A stretch of 5,133 nt of DNA. It comes from Auritidibacter sp. Marseille-P8566. GTDB taxonomy: Bacteria > Bacteroidota > Bacteroidia > Flavobacteriales > Flavobacteriaceae. Positions 4,936 through 5,133 of this stretch are shown here, in pieces. The position numbers were made by a program, and so were the translations under genes. Below the pieces are notes generated by a model, which saw only the letters and a program-made list of their open reading frames with translations, did not search any database and was not told the origin of the DNA. The stretch covers positions 1 to 5,133 of the forward strand of contig CALPQA020000185.1 in NCBI GenBank assembly GCA_943325595.2, written 5' to 3'. Numbering within the stretch: position 1 is the stretch's first letter; each line of letters opens with the position of its first letter.

Positions 4936-5121
4936 GTGCAATTAAAAACATTTTTAAAAGAACGGATAAAAGTAGATTGTGAAGAAAAACCACTTTCTAG
5001 AGATAAGGCTTCCAAAGTTATGGATTTATTAGAACCCGAATCTATTTTAGATTTTGCGTATTCAATTCGCAAGGTATTACGCCAATCGGTGTACTTTACT
5101 TTTAAAATGGAATTAAAATAG
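4936..5121 (+). CDS. Short hypothetical protein, start uncertain (possible remnant)
   Basis: I do not recognise this protein. From GTG 4936 it is 61 residues: a Lys-rich N-terminus (LKTFLKERIK), the segment EKPLSRDKASKVMDLLEPES, and a likely helix with basic residues (AYSIRKVLRQ), ending FKMELK. It has no signal peptide, transmembrane span or catalytic motif. The codon use looks like that of the neighbouring genes. In the same frame an ATG at 4921 is followed directly by TAA (4924-4926) and then TCA CTT GGA GTG. One base change in that TAA would give a longer protein starting at the ATG. It may therefore be a gene with a broken start, a tail fragment of a once longer gene, or a small gene that really uses GTG. 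There is no purine-rich Shine-Dalgarno sequence before either start. Confidence 0.35.
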   Translation: MQLKTFLKERIKVDCEEKPLSRDKASKVMDLLEPESILDFAYSIRKVLRQSVYFTFKMELK

Positions 5122-5133
5122 TAACTTAAATGA

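Overview
The window looks like chromosomal DNA from a Bacteroidota bacterium, most likely Flavobacterium or a close relative. The signs are AT-rich DNA, start codons without a Shine-Dalgarno sequence, TAnnTTTG-type -7 promoter boxes, signal peptides cut just before a glutamine, and a C-terminal type IX secretion (T9SS) sorting domain. There are no rRNA or tRNA genes, no CRISPR array and no complete insertion sequence.

Left part (1-1532). The first 40 codons of a PLP-dependent alpha-oxoamine synthase-like enzyme run off the left edge on the minus strand. A 216-bp divergent intergenic region follows, holding a palindromic repeat of a type common between Flavobacterium genes. Next is a complete plus-strand gene for a 265-residue NYN (PIN-like) ribonuclease with a C-terminal OST-HTH/LOTUS-type domain. 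About 110 bp after it, the promoter-proximal region and the first 80 codons of the same gene recur in the same orientation as a broken copy. That copy has a stop at codon 68, loses all similarity after codon 81, and diverges very unevenly from the intact gene.

Middle and right part (1702-4605). A minus-strand, probably co-transcribed set of three exported proteins reads from right to left. The first is a 620-residue surface protein with a type A T9SS sorting domain. One base later comes a 75-residue protein with a signal peptide and a C-terminal Pro-Ile-Asp/transmembrane/basic tail of the PID-CTERM kind. After 47 bp comes a 254-residue secreted protein with a phage tail-collar-like domain and two His-x-His motifs. 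The inferred theme is cell-surface display or adhesion, with three different C-terminal fates in one operon: T9SS sorting, inner-membrane tail sorting, and no visible anchor.

Right end (4606-5133). A roughly 315-bp AT-rich region carries a perfect 28-bp palindrome and overlapping inverted repeats. It is followed by a short plus-strand ORF of unknown function whose apparent ATG is followed at once by a stop codon, so the gene either starts at GTG or is a remnant.
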